Source of the DNA: an uncultured Ectothiorhodospiraceae bacterium
GTDB taxonomy: Bacteria > Pseudomonadota > Gammaproteobacteria > Nevskiales > Oceanococcaceae
DNA length: 64,000 nt
Direction: 5' to 3'
NCBI GenBank assembly: GCA_937141935.1
Contig: CAKZQS010000009.1
Coordinates: 2,501-66,500, forward strand
The notes under the pieces were generated by a model. That model was given only the letters and a program-made list of their open reading frames with translations. It made no database searches and was not told the origin of the DNA. This document shows, in pieces, positions 60,640 to 64,000 of the stretch. Position numbers and translations under genes: made by a program. How positions within the stretch are numbered: the first letter of the stretch is position 1; each line of letters opens with the position of its first letter.

Positions 60640-60780
60640 GGCGCAGCAGATTTGGGCGCCCTGAGGCGCGGCAGATCTGGGCGCCCCAGGGCGCGGATTT
60701 GGGCGCCCTGAGTCGGACAGCGTGAGGCGCGAGATTGGGCGCGCGAAAGCGCGGATCTGCGCGCCCGCAGGGGCCGCCGG
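60631..60780. repeat. degenerate tandem hairpin array (unit about GCGCCCTGAGGCGCRGCAGATYTGG)
   Basis: Successive units gcgccctgaggcgcagcagatttgg / gcgccctgaggcgcggcagatctgg / gcgccccagggcgcggatttgg / gcgccctgagtcggacagcgtgaggcgcgagattgg / gcgcgcgaaagcgcggatctgc. Confidence 0.85.
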
Positions 60781-60783
60781 GCC

Positions 60784-61692
60784 TTAGCCGTTCAGCAGGC
60801 GGCTGAAAATCGATTCCAGCTGCTCGGGCGAGGCGTAATCGATAACGATACGCCCGCGCCCGGCCGTGACCGGCTTCAGTGCGACCTTGGCGCGCAGGCG
60901 CTCGGCCAGCCGGTCGCGCTGCGCCAGGCTGCGGTCATCCAGCGGCGGCGGCGGCGTGCGCGTGGCCAGGGCCTGCGGCTCGCTGAGGCGGCGCACCAGC
61001 GCCTCGGTGTCGCGCACCGACAAGCCCTCGCGCTGCACCCGGGCGGCCAGCTCCTCCTGCAGCGGCGCATCCAGCGTCAGCAGCGCGCGGCCGTGGCCCA
61101 TTTCGATCAGGCCGTGGCGCAGCATGTCCTGCACCGCCGTGCTCAGGTTCAGCAGCCGCAGCATGTTGCTGACAGCGGCGCGCGAGCGGCCCACCGCCTC
61201 GGCGCATTGCTCGTGGGTCAGGCCCACTTCGGCGATCAGCCGAGCCAGCGCATTGGCCTCGTCGATGGGGTTCAGGCCCTCGCGCTGAATGTTCTCGATC
61301 AGGCCGATGGCCAGAACGGCGCGGTCTTCCAGCGGCCGTACCAGGGCCGGAATCTGGCTCAGGCCGGCGAGCTGCGCGGCACGCCAGCGGCGTTCGCCGG
61401 CCACGATCTCGTAGCGATCGCGCTGCGTCGGCAAGGGCCGTACGACGATGGGCTGCACCACGCCCTGGGCACGGATCGAGTCGGCCAGCTCGCGCAGCGC
61501 GTTTTCGTCCATGACCTTGCGCGGCTGCAGGGCGCCAGGCTGCACCTGCTTGAGGTCCAGCTCGACGACCTGCTCGCCCCCGCCGGCGGGCGCCGTGTTG
61601 TCGGCGGCCTCCTCGGCCGGCCGCACCAGGCTCAGGCTGTCGCCCAGCAGCGCATCCAGCCCCTTGCCCAGGCCCTTGCGGTTCTTCGTCAT
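60784..61692 (-). CDS. parB: ParB/RepB/Spo0J family chromosome partitioning protein
   Basis: KGLGKGLDALLGDSL; YEIVAGERRWRAAQLAGL; ALIENIQRE-type IGLIENIQREGLNPIDEANAL; HTH LTHEQCAEAVGRSRAAVSNMLRLLNL. Confidence 0.97.
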   Translation of the reverse strand: MTKNRKGLGKGLDALLGDSLSLVRPAEEAADNTAPAGGGEQVVELDLKQVQPGALQPRKVMDENALRELADSIRAQGVVQPIVVRPLPTQRDRYEIVAGERRWRAAQLAGLSQIPALVRPLEDRAVLAIGLIENIQREGLNPIDEANALARLIAEVGLTHEQCAEAVGRSRAAVSNMLRLLNLSTAVQDMLRHGLIEMGHGRALLTLDAPLQEELAARVQREGLSVRDTEALVRRLSEPQALATRTPPPPLDDRSLAQRDRLAERLRAKVALKPVTAGRGRIVIDYASPEQLESIFSRLLNG

Positions 61693-62459
61693 GATTTGCG
61701 GTTCTCTCGTCGGGTCAGCTCGCCGGCCAGCGCGATATAGGCCTTGGCGCCGGTGGAGCGCGGGTCGTAGCTGATGACCGGCTCGCCGTGGCTGGGCGCC
61801 TCGGCCAGGCGGACATTGCGCGGCACGACGGTGCGCAGCAGCGAATCATCAAAATGCTTGGTCAGCTCCAGCGACACCTGCCGCGACAGGTTGCTGCGCG
61901 GGTCGTACATCGTGCGCAGCACGCCGGCGATCTCCAGCCGCGGGTTCACGCTTTGCCGGATCTGGCCGATGGTGCGCACCAGCGAGGACAAGCCCTCCAG
62001 CGCGTAGTACTCGCACTGCATCGGAATCACCACGCCGTCCGCGGCGGCCAGCGCGTTCACCGTCAGCATCGACAGCGAGGGCGGGCAATCCAGCAGCACC
62101 ACGTCGAAGCGGCCGTCCAGCGAGGCCAGCGCCTGGCGCAGCACGCCGCTGGCCGAGTCACGGTTCTTCAGGTGCACCTCGGCCGCGGTCAGCGTGTCGT
62201 TGGCCGGCAGCACCGACAGATTGGCCGTCGGCGTGGGCACCACGGCCTCCAGGGCCGTGGCGTCGCCAGTCAGCACCTCGCAGGCGCCACGCTCGATGCC
62301 GTGCTTGTCGACGCCCACGCCCATGGTCGCATTGCCCTGGGCGTCGAGGTCTACGAGCAAGACGCGCCGCTTCATCGCCGCCAGGGCGGCGGCGAGGTTG
62401 ACGCTGGTCGTGGTCTTGCCCACGCCGCCCTTCTGGTTGGCGATGGCGTATATCTTCAT
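61689..62459 (-). CDS. parA: ParA family chromosome partitioning ATPase
   Basis: MKIYAIANQKGGVGKTTTSVNLAAALAAMKRRVLLVDLDAQGNATMG. Confidence 0.97.
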   Translation of the reverse strand: MKIYAIANQKGGVGKTTTSVNLAAALAAMKRRVLLVDLDAQGNATMGVGVDKHGIERGACEVLTGDATALEAVVPTPTANLSVLPANDTLTAAEVHLKNRDSASGVLRQALASLDGRFDVVLLDCPPSLSMLTVNALAAADGVVIPMQCEYYALEGLSSLVRTIGQIRQSVNPRLEIAGVLRTMYDPRSNLSRQVSLELTKHFDDSLLRTVVPRNVRLAEAPSHGEPVISYDPRSTGAKAYIALAGELTRRENRKS

Positions 62460-63124
62460 GCGGGGCTTCCCGGGCTGCTCGCGGTGGGGGTGTCGCCCTC
62501 GTCCGGGCGCGTCAGGCGCAGCAGCGTGCGCTGCGCGGACAGCCCCGGTACCGACACCGGCTCTATTGTATAGCGCCAGCCGCTGCCCTCGACGGCGGCC
62601 AGCTCTTCGGCGACCCCCGGGCCCTTGAGCGCCAGCACGCAACCGCCGGCCGCAAGCAGCGGCGCGACCAGTGGCAGCAGGCGCTCCAGCGGCGCGAAGG
62701 CGCGACAGACCACCGCCTCGAAGGGCCCCGCCACATCCTCGACCCGCGCATGCCGCGCGCGGAAATTGCGCAGCCCCCACTCGCCGGCCACGGCCTGCTG
62801 GAAGGCGATCTTCTTGCCGCGGGCATCGACGGAGGTGAACACGGTGTCCGGCCGCTCGCGCGCCCACAGCAGCCCGGGCAGCCCCGCGCCGCTGCCCACG
62901 TCACAGACCGTCGCCGGCAGCTGCGGGGGCAGCGCGGCCAGGCAATCGAGCAGGTGCTTGCGCACGATCTCGAGCGGGTCGGTGATCGCCGTCAGGTTGG
63001 TGCGCGCGTTCCAGCGCAGCAGCGCGTCGACATAGGCCGCCAGTTGCGCCTCGCGCGCCGCGTCCGGCGCTAGGTCCAGGCCCGCCAGTCCGGCCTGCAA
63101 GGCCGCGCGGGCCGCCGCATTCAC
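62456..63124 (-). CDS. rsmG: 16S rRNA (guanine527-N7)-methyltransferase
   Basis: RWNARTNLTAITDPLEIVRKHLLDCLAALP...VCDVGSGAGLPGLLWARERPD. Confidence 0.96.
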   Translation of the reverse strand: MNAAARAALQAGLAGLDLAPDAAREAQLAAYVDALLRWNARTNLTAITDPLEIVRKHLLDCLAALPPQLPATVCDVGSGAGLPGLLWARERPDTVFTSVDARGKKIAFQQAVAGEWGLRNFRARHARVEDVAGPFEAVVCRAFAPLERLLPLVAPLLAAGGCVLALKGPGVAEELAAVEGSGWRYTIEPVSVPGLSAQRTLLRLTRPDEGDTPTASSPGSPA

Positions 63125-64000
63125 GTGACGGTGGTCTCCAGGCGCTGCACCGGCTCACCCGTCAGCCGCGATTCGCACAGCTTCAGGTACACCGACTCCA
63201 CCCGGTCGCGACGCACCTTCAGCGTGGGCGTCACCATGCCGTTGTCGGGGGTCCATTCGTCGCTGGCCACGAACAGGTGGCTGAGCTTTTCGTGGGCCTC
63301 CAGCTCGGCATTGACCTCTTCCAGCGTGTGCGCCAGATCCGGGCCGACCTGTTCGAAGGGCCGCGCGGCGGCGCCGGGCTCCAGCACCACGATGCAGATC
63401 GGCTGGCGCATGCCGTCGCCCATCACGCAGATCAGGTCGATGGCGGTGTTGCGGGCGAAGGCACCCTCAATCGGCGCCGGGGCCACGTATTTGCCCTTGA
63501 GCGTCTTGAAGATCTCCTTGACGCGGCCGGTGATGAACAGGTGGCCATTGGCATCCAGCCGGCCCTTGTCGCCGGTGTGCAGCCAGCCATCGACCAGCGT
63601 CTCGGCGGTTTTCTCGTCGTCCTTGTAGTAGCCCATCATCGTCGCCTGGCCACGGGTCAGGATCTCGCCCTTGTCGTCGATGCGGATCTCGCAGCCGGGC
63701 ATGGCCTCGCCCACCGAGCCCGGCACCAGCCGGCCCGGGCGGGTGGCGGTGGCGTAGGCGAGGTTTTCGCTCATACCGTAGCCCTGCAGGATGTCGATAC
63801 CCAGCGCCGAGAACCAGTTCTGCAGCTCCAGCGGCAGCGGCGCGGCCCCGGAGATCGCCTGGCGCACGCGGTGCATGCCCAGCGCCTTGCGGATCTTCTT
63901 GGCGATCAGCTTGCCCAGCAGCGGCACGCGCAGCAGGCGGTCCAGCTTCTCCTGCGGCATCTTGGCCAGCACGCCGGCGCGCAGCTTGTTCCACACGACG
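63121..64000 (-). CDS. AMP-dependent synthetase / long-chain acyl-CoA ligase, C-terminal part (runs off the right edge)
   Basis: RQAISGAAPLPLELQNWFSALGIDILQGYGMSENLAYAT...GEILTRGQATMMGYYKDDEKTAETLVDGWLHTGDKGRLDANGHLFITGRVKEIFKTLKGKYVAP. N-terminus lies outside the window. Confidence 0.93.
   Translation of the reverse strand, partial: VVWNKLRAGVLAKMPQEKLDRLLRVPLLGKLIAKKIRKALGMHRVRQAISGAAPLPLELQNWFSALGIDILQGYGMSENLAYATATRPGRLVPGSVGEAMPGCEIRIDDKGEILTRGQATMMGYYKDDEKTAETLVDGWLHTGDKGRLDANGHLFITGRVKEIFKTLKGKYVAPAPIEGAFARNTAIDLICVMGDGMRQPICIVVLEPGAAARPFEQVGPDLAHTLEEVNAELEAHEKLSHLFVASDEWTPDNGMVTPTLKVRRDRVESVYLKLCESRLTGEPVQRLETTVT

Noticed and set aside
60631-60780. Possible CRISPR-like array
   Set aside because: Units are degenerate, contiguous and hairpin-forming, with no distinct spacers and no cas genes.
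60784-62459. parS sites near parAB
   Set aside because: I looked for TGTTTCACGTGAAACA-like sequence near the locus and did not see one; cannot claim a parS without a systematic scan.

Overview
64 kb of a GC-rich bacterial chromosome with gammaproteobacterial gene content. Most of it is densely packed housekeeping genes. Main blocks: tyrS, an M23 peptidase, anmK, erpA and argC; bfr/bfd with Fur-box-like sites; queC-queD-queE; a tRNA-Ser(GGA) with a repeat-rich downstream region; dapA-gcvR-bcp; the gyrA-serC-serA-pheA-hisC-tyrA-aroA-cmk-rpsA-ihfB-lapAB superoperon; ectABC-ask with an SSS symporter; and parB-parA-rsmG. I see no transposase, phage, CRISPR array or toxin-antitoxin module. The best candidates for unusual biology are: (1) a compact cluster at 10.7-17.3 kb that joins two ATP-grasp peptide ligases (RimK and a RimK-like RLAN protein), an AstE/AspA-like M14 hydrolase, a retropepsin-like protease, a SelO AMPylase and a GNAT-C39 peptidase fusion, which looks like a peptide-tagging or protein-modification system; (2) a QueD that appears to be a single-chain triple T-fold, with a catalytic Cys motif only in the middle repeat; (3) tRNA-Ser-derived repeats and hairpins at 25.7-26.5 kb; (4) a 144-bp inverted-repeat element between serC and serA; (5) a degenerate hairpin tandem array beside parB; (6) a pseudo-receiver/degenerate HD-GYP-like regulator. 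All calls come from reading the sequence and the supplied ORF translations. No database search was run.
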